Source of the DNA: Hyphomonadaceae bacterium | GTDB lineage: Bacteria; Pseudomonadota; Alphaproteobacteria; Caulobacterales; Hyphomonadaceae | NCBI GenBank assembly: GCA_016714495.1 | Contig: JADKDU010000012.1 | Span: forward strand, 1 to 64,000 | Direction: 5' to 3' | DNA: 64,000 nucleotides | Program-made: the position numbers and the translations under genes | Part shown: positions 44,563 to 53,055 of the stretch, piece by piece | Numbering within the stretch: the first letter of the stretch is position 1 | Layout of the letters: the number at the start of each line of letters is the position of its first letter | Notes under the pieces: model-generated | Told to the model about the DNA's origin: nothing | The model's input: the letters and a program-made list of their open reading frames with translations, nothing else | The model's database searches: none

Positions 44563-45130
44563 CCTGGGGGTTGTCATCCTGGCTGGTGGCGAAGGCAAGC
44601 GAATCGGCGGCCTCAAACCGGATCGGATCTTTCGGGGGCAGCGACTGATCGATATTGCCATCGACAAGGCTCGCCTCTGGTCGCCGATCGTATTGATCAG
44701 CGTCCGCACAGTTGGGCAGGTCAGGACTGCGGCCGGCGAGCAGCTGCTCGACCGGCAAGATATCGAAGGACCGCTTGGCGGACTGATAGCTGCGTTGGAG
44801 CGGGCGCAAGCCCTGTGTCTAAGTCATGTTGTGGCGCTGCCGTGTGATATGCCGCTCGTTCCCGCTGACATGGCAGAGCGCTTGTTCGACACTTCGAGGC
44901 GTGAGGCGCGGGCAGCGGTTGCTGGTTCGGGTGGCCGACTTCACCCGGTCTGCGCCGTGTGGCCTGTCGCCTGTCTTGCGGACATCCTCGAATACGCCTC
45001 CGCGGGGCGACGAAGCCTCGCGGGGGCTCTGGAGGCCTGTCAGGCGGTAGAGGTCTGGTGGACCGGGTCGGAGGGCGATCCGTTCGAGAATATCAACACG
45101 CTGTCGGACCTGAGGCGTCTCAGCGAGTGA
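44555..45130 (+). CDS. mobA: Molybdenum cofactor guanylyltransferase MobA
   Basis: 191 residues; attaches GMP to molybdopterin to form the MGD cofactor that NarG needs. Nucleotide-binding start VVILAGGEGKRIGGLKPDRI (the family has LAGG-x3-RMGG-x-DK; here Ile and Pro substitutions). Further features are DIEGPLGGLIAAL, LPCDMPLVPADM and the C-terminal FENINTLSDL. It starts inside the carbonic-anhydrase stop region. Last gene of the nar operon. Confidence 0.88.
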   Translation: MPDLGVVILAGGEGKRIGGLKPDRIFRGQRLIDIAIDKARLWSPIVLISVRTVGQVRTAAGEQLLDRQDIEGPLGGLIAALERAQALCLSHVVALPCDMPLVPADMAERLFDTSRREARAAVAGSGGRLHPVCAVWPVACLADILEYASAGRRSLAGALEACQAVEVWWTGSEGDPFENINTLSDLRRLSE

Positions 45131-45378
45131 GATTGCGGCTCTCTTGCCCGCTCGAATGTCGATTGCGTCGGGACTATCGTCGCTCGTAGTGAGCACCATC
45201 ATACACGGGCGTGGAACAGAGGTGGATGTGGTTGGGTGCGATTGCGGCGCTGGCTGTTCGTCAAGGCTGGAGAATTCGCGTCGATCACAATGAGTATCTA
45301 CCGCGCACTGAGGCCTTCCGGGCTGCGCTTGTACCGTAGTCCGGCTCTGAGTAATAAAAACGGGTAGAGCCCCCTGAG

Positions 45379-45927
45379 TCACGTAGTCTGATCGCTGCAA
45401 CCTTCCGGTGTGCAGGCCGAATTTTCAGAGTTGGCCGCCGATCCGCCCGAGAGATTGATCTCTCTAACAAGCGCCACGATCTCAGCAGCGAGGCGCAGAT
45501 CGGGAACATGGCCGAACACATTCCTGCGGAGCCGGCCGCTGCGGTCGAACAACAATGTCGTGGGCGTTCCGCGCATCGCATAAGCCTGCATGGTCAGAGG
45601 GATGGGACCGGCCGGATTGGCTTCGTCGACCCCAACTGGAATCGTGATCCGGTACTCATGAAGGAATGCTGCGAGTGAAGTCGGCGTCATCGCTTCGTGG
45701 TGCTCGAACACCGTATGCAACCCCACGACGGCGAGATCGCCCTCTGAAAAAGCCTCCCGAACACGCAGCGCCTGTGGAAGGCTTTCACTGACACAGCCAG
45801 GACACAGCATCTGGAAAGCGCTCACCATTACGACCTTGCCACGCAGGGCGCCAAGGGACAGGGGTGCTTCGGAATTGAACCAGCGAGAGACGCGCCACTC
45901 AGGGCTGGCAGGGTAAATGTCTTTCAT
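45379..45927 (-). CDS. TlpA/AhpC-type thioredoxin-fold redoxin
   Basis: 182 residues with a thioredoxin fold: GKVVMVSAFQMLCPGCVSESLP contains the Cys-Pro-Gly-Cys pair, and TPTTLLFDRSGRLRRNVFG the cis-proline and following strand. No signal peptide is visible, unlike periplasmic TlpA. A C-terminal Cys pair (SACTPEGCSD) is unusual. It lies 69 bp downstream of the lipoprotein gene on the same strand and is likely to be the last gene of the MarR-controlled group. Confidence 0.75.
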   Translation of the reverse strand: MKDIYPASPEWRVSRWFNSEAPLSLGALRGKVVMVSAFQMLCPGCVSESLPQALRVREAFSEGDLAVVGLHTVFEHHEAMTPTSLAAFLHEYRITIPVGVDEANPAGPIPLTMQAYAMRGTPTTLLFDRSGRLRRNVFGHVPDLRLAAEIVALVREINLSGGSAANSENSACTPEGCSDQTT

Positions 45928-45996
45928 CTTACTTCCTTGTGCAGACCGACCGTCTGCCCGTGCGCCGCTTACTGGCGAGGCACGGGCAGGCAGCGA

Positions 45997-46772
45997 CTAC
46001 TGGTTGGGTTTGCCGGGCAGGCTGAGATCGCCCGAAGCAACCTCAAAGACATTCGCGACGCACAGCAGCGGCGCGTGTGCGCTTGCGCTGACGCGAAGAC
46101 CCGCCGTCACACCATCAAAGCGGGCCGCCTGGACGATGCCGATATCATCGAAAGGCACGCGGACTTCCACCGTGTCTCGATCAAGTTGAGGCTGCCAACC
46201 GGGACTGTCGATGTGGATCGGAACGCCTGGCCACGTCTTGGGCAGACGCGGCTTTCGGCCCTCCGGAATATCGATCACCTTGAGGGCGCCCTTGCCGCAC
46301 GTCTCATCCGGTCCCAGCACGACCCAGTGCATGTGCCAAAGCCCGCCATCGTTGGTGCGGTCGCCATCATGCGTCTCATCGAACAGGGGCGTATCGTCGA
46401 AATCCGGGTGGGATGTCACGGCAGCCGCCAGAATGCCTGCATCCCGATCGAATCCGACCTCAAAGGGATCGATCGTGGTCGGCCAGACATACGAGAACAC
46501 CTCGCTGCCAGCGAACTGCCCGGTCGGAATCGGTCTGGTCGCGCCTGCCTTGCCCGACACAGCCATGTGGAACACCGCAGTGTTCCCGTCCGTCGTTATC
46601 TTGGCGTGCACGATGTCGAACGGGCCAGAACAGCGGGGGAGGCCGGGTTACTGATGCCACCCGTATGGGAGTGAGAGGGCTGGGCCGAGCCGGTCTGAGC
46701 GGAAGGCAGTTGCGAGCAAGCCGCCAAGGAGATCAGCGCAAGCGCCACCGCCTGAATGGGTTTGCTGTTCAT
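45997..46772 (-). pseudogene. Unrecognised lipoprotein, one-base deletion near 46622
   Basis: The ATG at 46772 begins a lipoprotein signal (VALALISLAAC, lipobox LAAC), then SHSHTGGISNPASPAVLAR. One missing base near 46622 then shifts the frame, and the protein continues from 46611 (HAKITTDGNTAVFHMAVSGK) to 45997. The restored ~258-residue protein has a His-Met-His-Trp motif (GGLWHMHWVVLGPDETCGKG), several Asp/Gly loops and VEVRVPFDDIGI, suggesting a beta-sandwich with a possible metal site. I do not recognise the family. Its start overlaps the stop of the glutaredoxin-like gene. Confidence 0.65.
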
Positions 46773-47017
46773 CAGGCAGCTCCTTTGACATCGGCCATCG
46801 AGGCCCCGAAGTTTATGTGGAAGGCTGTCCCATCGATCACGAAGGCGGGGACAGATTTGACGCCCAGCTTTTCGGCTTCTGCGATGCGTTGAGGCGCGGT
46901 TGCAAAATTGACGATCTCGACATCGTAGCGAGCGGGATCGAGTGAGCCGGCGAGAGCTTGCTCGGCGCTCATGCAGACGGCGCAACCGGCGTGGTAGAAG
47001 GTGGCTCCTGTTTTCAT
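46772..47017 (-). CDS. Small glutaredoxin/thioredoxin-fold protein with CAVC motif
   Basis: 81 residues: FYHAGCAVCMSAEQAL has the CxxC active site, VKSVPAFVIDGTAFHINFG the cis-proline loop. ATG 47017 follows AGGAG; a longer open frame upstream to 47074 crosses the operator and is ignored. It shares the ACATAGG-type promoter sequence with the upstream marR and is the first gene of the group it forms with the lipoprotein and redoxin. Confidence 0.8.
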   Translation of the reverse strand: MKTGATFYHAGCAVCMSAEQALAGSLDPARYDVEIVNFATAPQRIAEAEKLGVKSVPAFVIDGTAFHINFGASMADVKGAA

Positions 47018-47033
47018 ATTAGGACTCCTATGT
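47017..47033. promoter_or_regulatory. Candidate MarR site at the glutaredoxin-like start
   Basis: On the plus strand, TATTAGG-ACT-CCTATGT abuts the start codon. The right half matches the perfect palindrome at 47681-47697; the left half keeps 4 of 7 bases. On the coding strand the two sites share ACATAGG-N-GTCCTA just before their ATGs, including the ribosome-binding bases. Confidence 0.4.
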
Positions 47034-47104
47034 ATTATGCGCATGGAAGCGATGCGCGCGCTTGCTTGAGACAACGTCTCAAATTCTTGTGCGGGCGATT
47101 GAGC

Positions 47105-47680
47105 TCAGGCGGCGTTGACCTCGCAATGCTCCGGACAGTCGATCCGAAGATCGCCAGCCCCAAGAGCGACGTCCATCAACCTGCAATGATGCGGTGCGGA
47201 CTTGCCCGGATGCGCATCCCGCGCGAAATGCCGACAGCTCAGGCACATGCGCTGGCGTGAAATCACGCCTTGCGTCTGCAAAGCCAGAATGGCGCGGGAA
47301 ACGATCCCCAGCAGGTCGACACGGTCGCTTTCGGAAAGAGCTTCAATCATCCCGCCGAAGCTCATCGGCCAGCGCCGCGCCAGCGCCTTGCCGGCGGGTG
47401 TCGCCCGCAGGAGCAGGGCCCGCCCATCGGCTGGATCGGAAATCTTCTCAAGATACCCTTTGCGCTCCAATGCAGAGACTGCATCGCTCCCGGTCGGCTG
47501 ACTGACGCCGATATGCGCAGACGCAAACGACAGGCGGACGCCCTTGGGGCGCGCCATAAGCAACCGCAGAATATCACCCTGCGTAGGCGTCAGGCCTTCA
47601 ACCTCGCCCGTGCGCCAGTCAACCTGCCGCGACACGGCCGCGAGACGGGCCAATCCTTCTGACAACTGATCGATCTTCAT
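47105..47680 (-). CDS. MarR-family regulator with C-terminal cysteine cluster
   Basis: 191 residues. The winged-helix core (TPTQGDILRLLMARP...HIGVSQPTGSDAVSALERKG, wing DPADGRALLLRATPAG) occupies residues 25-110. Beyond the usual MarR length comes a tail with CLSCRHFARD, HHCRLMD and DCPEHC, a cysteine-rich set that could hold zinc or an iron-sulfur cluster and sense redox state. It lies upstream of and in line with the glutaredoxin-like gene, with a perfect palindrome at its own start codon. Confidence 0.85.
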   Translation of the reverse strand: MKIDQLSEGLARLAAVSRQVDWRTGEVEGLTPTQGDILRLLMARPKGVRLSFASAHIGVSQPTGSDAVSALERKGYLEKISDPADGRALLLRATPAGKALARRWPMSFGGMIEALSESDRVDLLGIVSRAILALQTQGVISRQRMCLSCRHFARDAHPGKSAPHHCRLMDVALGAGDLRIDCPEHCEVNAA

Positions 47681-47697
47681 ACATAGGACACCTATGT
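47681..47697. promoter_or_regulatory. Perfect palindrome at the marR start, probable autoregulatory operator
   Basis: ACATAGG-ACA-CCTATGT is a 7-3-7 perfect inverted repeat ending one base before the marR ATG (47680). Occupancy would block both transcription and the ribosome-binding site. It resembles 47017-47033 in front of the next gene. Confidence 0.6.
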
Positions 47698-47949
47698 AAT
47701 ATGTTTGAGCTCGTCAAGTCATCATGCGTGGGTGGGGGGGCTCAATCATCATAGAGACAAAAAAGACAGGCGGGCAGCCGAGCCTGACGGGCGCGCAGTA
47801 GGATGCTTCGATGTGAGCAGCCCTGTCGTACGGGCGAGGCTTGGCTCCTCGAGGTCCGGCTGTATGCGATCGTTGCGACGTCCGGTTTTCGCAACACCGT
47901 CTACGGTTTGGCGCCGGGCATAGGGTGTGCTTGGCAGTGGTTGGCGAGC

Positions 47950-48105
47950 CTAAAAGCTACCAACGGTGGCGACGAAGAGGAACACGAACAGCACAGTCAG
48001 AAGCAGCATGTTGACGAGCATGCGGACCATGCCGCGCTCGTTCTCGTTCTTGATCCCCATGACATCGCAAACCGCATTCGAAGGTCGCATTAGCAGCCGA
48101 AGCAT
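47950..48105 (-). CDS. Possible small membrane protein divergent from nsrR
   Basis: 51 residues from ATG 48105, preceded by GAGGA. A polar N-terminal half (MRPSNAVCDVMGIKNENERG) is followed by one strongly hydrophobic helix (LVNMLLLTVLFVFLFVATVG). The clear start signal, composition and position opposite nsrR favour a real small gene, but there is no recognised family. Confidence 0.45.
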   Translation of the reverse strand: MLRLLMRPSNAVCDVMGIKNENERGMVRMLVNMLLLTVLFVFLFVATVGSF

Positions 48106-48177
48106 CGAGAGTTCCTCGCTCACAGTCAGACGGCGCAACTTGTCGCCGACGCAACCTTGCACTTCCTGGAGAATAAA

Positions 48178-48196
48178 GCAATATATAAGATACTGC
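48178..48196. promoter_or_regulatory. Palindromic operator of nsrR
   Basis: GCAATAT-ATAAG-ATACTGC is a 7-5-7 inverted repeat with one mismatch, ending 13 bp before the nsrR ATG. AT-rich dyads with AAGATAC-type half sites are typical of Rrf2/NsrR regulators, so NO-sensitive autorepression is likely. Confidence 0.55.
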
Positions 48197-48209
48197 TTTA
48201 GGAGCGACC

Positions 48210-48647
48210 ATGCGTCTCAACCTCCAGTCGGACTACGCGCTCAGGATGCTGATGCACCTCGCGTCCAGTCCTGACCGGCTGGTCACGATCGGTGAGGTCG
48301 CCGACCGGTTCCGGATTTCTCACAACCACCTGATGAAGGTCGCCTACCTGCTGGGAAAGGAAGGGCTGATCACGACGGTACGCGGACGCTCCGGTGGACT
48401 GCGGCTGGCGGGGAGAGCAGAGAAAATCTGCGTCGGTGACGTCGTCCGACGGATGGAGGGTGACATCCACCTGGTCGAGTGTTTCGCCGCAGAGCCGGGC
48501 GGCTGCGTGATTTCCGGCGCGTGCAGGCTCAAAGGGGTGATGCACGAAGCGGTCGATGCATTCTTCAGCGTACTCGACCGGTACACGCTGGCAGACCTGG
48601 TCGCGAATCCAAAACTTCGCGCACTGTTGAACAGCGAGGCCGCCTGA
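48210..48647 (+). CDS. nsrR: NO-sensing Rrf2-family repressor NsrR
   Basis: 145 residues. The helix-turn-helix reads VTIGEVADRFRISHNHLMKV with wing TVRGRSGGLRL. The iron-sulfur cysteines appear as VECF, GGCV and GACRLK (spacing C-x7-C-x5-C), followed by the conserved DRYTLADLV segment of NsrR. Nitric oxide destroys the cluster and relieves repression. GGAG precedes the ATG. It overlaps the truncated hemoglobin gene by 1 bp, a natural target. Confidence 0.9.
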   Translation: MRLNLQSDYALRMLMHLASSPDRLVTIGEVADRFRISHNHLMKVAYLLGKEGLITTVRGRSGGLRLAGRAEKICVGDVVRRMEGDIHLVECFAAEPGGCVISGACRLKGVMHEAVDAFFSVLDRYTLADLVANPKLRALLNSEAA

Positions 48648-49096
48648 TGGGCGATCCTGTCGTTACAGCTCATGCGCGTCGCGCCGAGATCCAGCGACGT
48701 GCAAATGTCATTGGTATCGACGAGGCCTACATATCGCTGTTGGTAGATGAGTTCTACAGGCGCATCCGCGCCGACGAGACGCTTGGACCCATCTTCGAGG
48801 AAGCGATCGGAGACCGATGGGACTATCATCTCCCGCGAATGAAGAGCTTCTGGGCTTCGGTCGCACTCAATGCGGGCACGTATTCTGGTCAGCCAGTTCC
48901 GGCCCATAAGAAGTTGAGCCAGGTCGAGCAGTCGCATTTCCAGACTTGGTTGGCGCTGTTTCGCCAGACCCTGCAAGACACCGCTCCCACCCCCGAAGCG
49001 GTGGACTATTTCATGGAGCGCGCCAATCGGATCGCTGAAAGCCTGCAGCTCGCGATGTTCGGCTTTCCTGGCTTGCCCGTGAAACGACAAGGGTGA
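48647..49096 (+). CDS. Group III truncated hemoglobin
   Basis: 149 residues of the 2-on-2 globin fold. Helix B segment SLLVDEFYRRIRADETLGPI, then HLPRMKSFWASVALNAGTYSG and PVPAHKKL with the proximal His, typical of group III (P-type) globins. It binds O2 or NO and is often linked to NO detoxification. Start codon overlaps the nsrR stop (TGATG), so the two are co-translated. Confidence 0.85.
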   Translation: MGDPVVTAHARRAEIQRRANVIGIDEAYISLLVDEFYRRIRADETLGPIFEEAIGDRWDYHLPRMKSFWASVALNAGTYSGQPVPAHKKLSQVEQSHFQTWLALFRQTLQDTAPTPEAVDYFMERANRIAESLQLAMFGFPGLPVKRQG

Positions 49097-49100
49097 CGAG

Positions 49101-49400
49101 ATGAATGATACTCCGACGCCGTCACCATATCGCTCAACGCCCGTGTTCGACGAAGCCACCTTACCGGCCGCCCTTCGCCGCGAGCACCGCACCAAGCTGG
49201 GTGTGTGGGGTGTCATTCGTGTTTTGGACGGAGAGCTGAAGCTGACCTTCACGGAAACAGGCGACACCCAGATGCTCTCGCCCGGCGCGCCCGGCCTCAT
49301 ACTGCCGGACCAGCCGCATCTGGTCGAACCGCAAGGCCCGGTGCGGATGCAGGTCGACTTTTACCATGAATGTCCGAACTCGCTGGCGACAAAGCGCTAG
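49101..49400 (+). CDS. DUF1971/YeaR-type cupin-like protein
   Basis: 99 residues: STPVFDEATLPAALRREHRT, WGVIRVLDGELKL, and ILPDQPHLVEPQGPVRMQVD form a small beta-barrel seen in the N-terminal part of TehB-like proteins and in YeaR. YeaR-type genes are induced by nitrate and NO in enterobacteria, matching the NsrR context here. It follows the globin by 4 bp. Confidence 0.85.
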   Translation: MNDTPTPSPYRSTPVFDEATLPAALRREHRTKLGVWGVIRVLDGELKLTFTETGDTQMLSPGAPGLILPDQPHLVEPQGPVRMQVDFYHECPNSLATKR

Positions 49401-49784
49401 AAGCCCCGAACACCGAAAGCGGAGAGCGCTTGGCGCCATCATTCGCACGCGCTGGTCGAGTGGTGTCTCACCAGCGGTAGTGCGCTACCCGGAACTCGCA
49501 CGAAACCAGCCTTGCGGATCGATGCCGTTGAGCCTGGGCGCCGCCAACAAGAAATACGTTGCCGCTGCCCGCGATCAGTATCGGCGGACCAATCGCCACT
49601 TGCTGGCTCCCGAGAGGAATACCCGGAGCCGCACGCCCTACGTGACCAATAGGATGCTCATTGACGTTGCGTGGCGTGCAAAGCCTGAGGCAGCTCGCCT
49701 CGGGGCTGAATGACGCTTCCCGTACCGACTTTCTGCGAGATCGGGGTCAACAGTCTGGTGCTGTGCCTTTAACCGGAGCCTCGC
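49401..49784. other. Non-coding stretch of about 380 bases
   Basis: Only open frames without a start signal or recognisable similarity occur here. No RNA gene, repeat or clear terminator hairpin with a T tract was seen. Confidence 0.5.
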
Positions 49785-50015
49785 ATGCAGCACGTTCACG
49801 ATCTCTGGTTTGGGCGCGTCGTGCGCCGACCGTCGTCGCGAGACTATCTCGAAGTCTCGCACGTGTTGGTCGTGGTCACCGATCTGTTGACCGACCTCGA
49901 CATCACAGACTCCGATGCGCTCGACTATCTCGAGACCGAGCTACGCCGGCAGTACGCCGAGGCGAACGATATCCGCTTCGTGCCGCTGGGGCGTGGGACG
50001 CGGAAAGGCCAGTGA
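49785..50015 (+). CDS. Possible small hypothetical protein
   Basis: 76 residues beginning MQHVHDLWFGRVVRRPSSRD, with an acidic, helix-prone centre (DITDSDALDYLETELRRQYA). Amino-acid composition looks protein-like, but no family is recognised and GGAG lies slightly far upstream (about 12 bases). No partner gene nearby. Confidence 0.4.
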   Translation: MQHVHDLWFGRVVRRPSSRDYLEVSHVLVVVTDLLTDLDITDSDALDYLETELRRQYAEANDIRFVPLGRGTRKGQ

Positions 50016-50245
50016 GCTGATGCCGGGACCATAACGCACGACCAGGTCAAAGGCGCTAGGTCCTCGAACGCAGCCGGGTTGAGCTACCCGTTGCGGTGTC
50101 ACAAAAGCCGAATGACGTTCGGGTCACTGACGGGAGTCAGTTTGCGCCTTGATGGACAGCGCTGTCGAGCGAGATATTGAGTTGTAGCTGGGTTGAGCGC
50201 AAGCCATCGGATCGTTCCCCCACGTAAACAAAGGATGACACAGCG

Positions 50246-50953
50246 ATGCCGACAGGGATTGATCGCCGCACGGCGCTGGCTGCCACGCTAACCGCCGGTG
50301 TCATGCTCGCCGCTCAAGGATGCGCCACTGCGCAGCAGTCCGCAGCCGCTGTTTCGCTCAAAGGTTATCAGGCCAAACCGCTGCCATTCGACCCGAAAAC
50401 AATCCCCGGACTGTCCGAGAGAATTCTCGTAAGTCATCACGACAACAATTATGTGGGCGCGGTGACGCGTCTTGGCGCAATCGAGGCGCAGGTCGCGCAG
50501 CTGGATCCGGCGGCTCCGGGCTTTATGTTCAACGGTCTCAAGCGCGAGGAACTGCTCGCGATGAATTCGATGATCCTCCACGAGCTTTACTTCGCTTCGC
50601 TAGGCAGAGGCGGCAGCAAGCCGGGCGCACAACTTGCCGCCCAGATCGAGAAGGATTTTGGCAGCCAGCAAAAATGGCGAGACCAATTCGTCGCAATAGG
50701 CAAGGCGCTTGGCGGCGGATCAGGCTGGGTTTTGCTGATGTGGTCGCCACGCGCCGGCAAGCTCGTCAACCAGTGGGCGGCGGATCACACCATGGCGATT
50801 GCCGACGGCCGCGGACTGATCGCCCTCGACATGTACGAGCACGCCTATCACATGGATTTTGGCGCCAAAGCTGCCGCCTACGTCGATGCCTACATGGGTG
50901 CGCTCGACTGGGCCAACGCGGACAGGGAGTTCGCCAGGACAGGAGCGTCGTGA
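50246..50953 (+). CDS. Exported Fe/Mn-family superoxide dismutase
   Basis: 235 residues. The N terminus combines a twin-arginine-like motif (DRRTALAATLTAG) with a possible lipobox (LAAQGC), so the mature enzyme should be periplasmic or membrane-anchored. Dismutase features: ERILVSHHDNNYVGAV, MILHELYFASLG, GGGSGWVLLMW, and the metal-binding DMYEHAYHMDFG. The usual cytoplasmic forms lack such a leader. It lies tail-to-tail with trbI at the edge of the conjugation region. Confidence 0.85.
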   Translation: MPTGIDRRTALAATLTAGVMLAAQGCATAQQSAAAVSLKGYQAKPLPFDPKTIPGLSERILVSHHDNNYVGAVTRLGAIEAQVAQLDPAAPGFMFNGLKREELLAMNSMILHELYFASLGRGGSKPGAQLAAQIEKDFGSQQKWRDQFVAIGKALGGGSGWVLLMWSPRAGKLVNQWAADHTMAIADGRGLIALDMYEHAYHMDFGAKAAAYVDAYMGALDWANADREFARTGAS

Positions 50954-51010
50954 CGGTCGAGACCCGCGCGCGAAGGCCTTCGCACGATCCAATAGAAGTT
51001 GTGTCGGCGG

Positions 51011-52233
51011 CTAGAAAGCGCTCCTTCGCGTTACGATCACGGTGAGTTTTGCTCCTGCCGGAACGCGAATTGTCGGCGGTATTGCGAGGCCGCGATCGAC
51101 GACCCGGTTGGTGACATTGCTGGCCATGCGCTGGACCCCGTCAGAGACGGCGTCATCGACAGGATCACGCACAACAATGCCGCTGCCGCCATAGGCGACC
51201 GGGTCTTCGGTTGTGGCGACGCCGACATTGATAAGCGTGCCGAGTGCAGCCGCGCCGAACACGTCCGACCAGTGATTGTCGACTTCGCCGCTCACGCCTG
51301 CGGCGCCTGACGGGTCGAGCGCAGCTTCGGCCAGTTCGATCTCGCGGCCATCGAGCATGATCAGTCGTGACCAGACGATTGCCACGCGACTCTGTCCGTA
51401 ACGCGTCGATGAGCGATAGTCGCCGATCAGCCGCGCGCCTTGCGGAATGAGAAGCGTCTGGCCTGTTGCGCTGTCGTAGATGGACTGTGCTACCTGGGCA
51501 ATGACGGGGCCAGGCGATTCAGAGTTCACTTCGGTCACCAGGCTCGCAGGAATGACTGCGCCGGGGAAAAGCACGCGATCAGATGTGTCACCGGCCGTCG
51601 GCTCGTCCTGTGCCTCTGGAGCGAAAACTGTAAGCCCGGACGGTGGCAGCTGCAGGGCAGCGCGCTGCTGCGACCAGGCGGAGGCTCCTGGTGTCGTCTG
51701 TTCTCGCATGGCGAAAAACAATCCTGAGCGTTCGGCTTCCTTCATTTCAGCCTCGAGAGGGTCGACGGTCGTAGCGGGGGAATAGATGTCGGACGAACCC
51801 CAGTCTTCGGCCTCGGTACGGCTGTAGAAGCCAGGGCCTGAGTCAGGCTCGGCGAATGCGGCGATGTCGCCGGGCAAGGGCGGACCGAGCTGCGGGTGCA
51901 GGACGGGGTCGGGCGCTGGCTGCGGCGTCGCAACCTGCGTGTAGTCCACGGGCAGGTCGCGGATAGCGCCCTTCGCCATCTCGGGCCGCGCCGGATCGGA
52001 CATCATCGGCTTCGTCTCAGCGGGCTTGCGCGCCGGGTCGCCAGAGAAGGCGCCGGATGCGAGCAGCAGCACGATGGCGACGCCGCCGCCAGCAGCGCCC
52101 AGAATGGCGGGCTTGTTGATGCCCTTGGCGCCCTGGCCCCTGACGCGAATGGAGTCGAGTGGCGGCGGCGCGGGTTGGGATTGCGGCGGGGTTCATCCAT
52201 CCCGTCGACGGGTGGTGGAATGCCATCAGCCAC
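51011..52233 (-). pseudogene. trbI: Conjugal transfer protein TrbI (VirB10-like), one-base deletion near 52170
   Basis: Bridges inner and outer membranes in the mating-pair complex. A GTG at 52233 opens ADGIPPPVDGMDEPRRNPNP, then the frame is lost; with one base restored at 52170 it continues PPPLDSIRVRGQGAKGINKP into a single membrane helix (ILGAAGGGVAIVLLLASG). From 52072 the frame is clean to 51011: a Pro-rich periplasmic linker, then the VirB10 barrel (LFPGAVIPASLVTEVNSE, LIPQGARLIGDYRS, WSRLIMLDGR). About 407 residues when repaired. Last gene of the trb operon. Confidence 0.85.
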
Positions 52234-53055
52234 GGGGCCTCCCGCGATCGGGGTCTGGCGATGGATCTGAACCTTCTTGGCGCCCCAGCCCGTCCCAAGG
52301 CGCAGCTCCGCCTGGTTGAACAGGCGGTCCACCACATAGTAGCGGCCCGCGATGCGATAGTTGGTCAGCTCCGGGCCTGACTCCCCGATCACGAACAGGG
52401 GCGGCGCTTCCAGCGTCTGCATCTTCTCCGGCATCTCGATATAGACCTGACGGCCATCATCGAAGGCTGCGAGCGGACGCCAGTCCGGTTTGTCGCCATC
52501 AATGCGATAGCGTAGGTTGAGCTGCTGCGGGGAGAAGGGCGGCGGGGCAGGCGGCGGTGGCGGTAAAGCCGCCGGCGCGGGATTGTTCGCCAGCACCATC
52601 TCGGCCGGGTAGCGCCAGGAGACCGCCGCCATCGCCGCGCCTGACACACTCTTGAGTTCGATGTGGTAGACGCGCCGATCCGTCATGATGACAAGGGTCG
52701 TCGTGAGGTTCGCAGCGTTCGGCTTTACCAGCACATGGGCCTGCGCGTTTGCGCCGCCGCCCGATTTTGCGTCACCGACAATCCATCGCGTGGTGTCGCC
52801 GGCGGACACAGACAGGACCGCTTCGCCCGGTTCGAGAGCGATGTCAGTGATACGCTGCGGCGCAGCCTGAATGGCGTAAAGCGCGCCACGCTCGTACCCG
52901 AATTCGAGCAGTGCGCCGACAGCCGAGGCGTCGGCCGGGCCGCGCAGGGCGGCCTGGTTCGTCTGCTGCAGCGGCGGCGGCTTGGTTTGAGCGAGGGCGG
53001 GCGAAGCTATGCCCAGGGTCAGAAGGCTGACTGAGATGAGAAGCGCGCGTGTCAT
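52226..53055 (-). CDS. trbG: Conjugal transfer protein TrbG (VirB9-like), 3' boundary uncertain
   Basis: Outer-membrane-associated core component. It has a signal peptide (MTRALLISVSLLTLGIASPALAQ written here from its first residues MTRALL to PALA), a VirB9-like N-terminal domain (PGEAVLSVSAGDTTRW), a Pro-rich linker and the C-terminal domain (LNLRYRIDGDKPDWRPLAAF, NYRIAGRYYVVDRLFNQAEL). The frame as written runs past the end of the domain into trbI without a stop (to 52003). A stop TGA at 52226-52228 in the neighbouring frame, overlapping the trbI GTG, suggests one base is missing in a C run just upstream. I place the end there. About 276 residues. Confidence 0.8.

Noticed and set aside
49366..49713. 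Plus-strand open frame of 115 codons
   Set aside because: Begins inside the DUF1971 gene, lacks a start signal and shows no recognisable family; treated as non-coding.
50970..50983. Palindrome GCGAAGGCCTTCGC between sod and trbI as a bidirectional terminator
   Set aside because: No loop and no T tract on either side, so a terminator cannot be supported.
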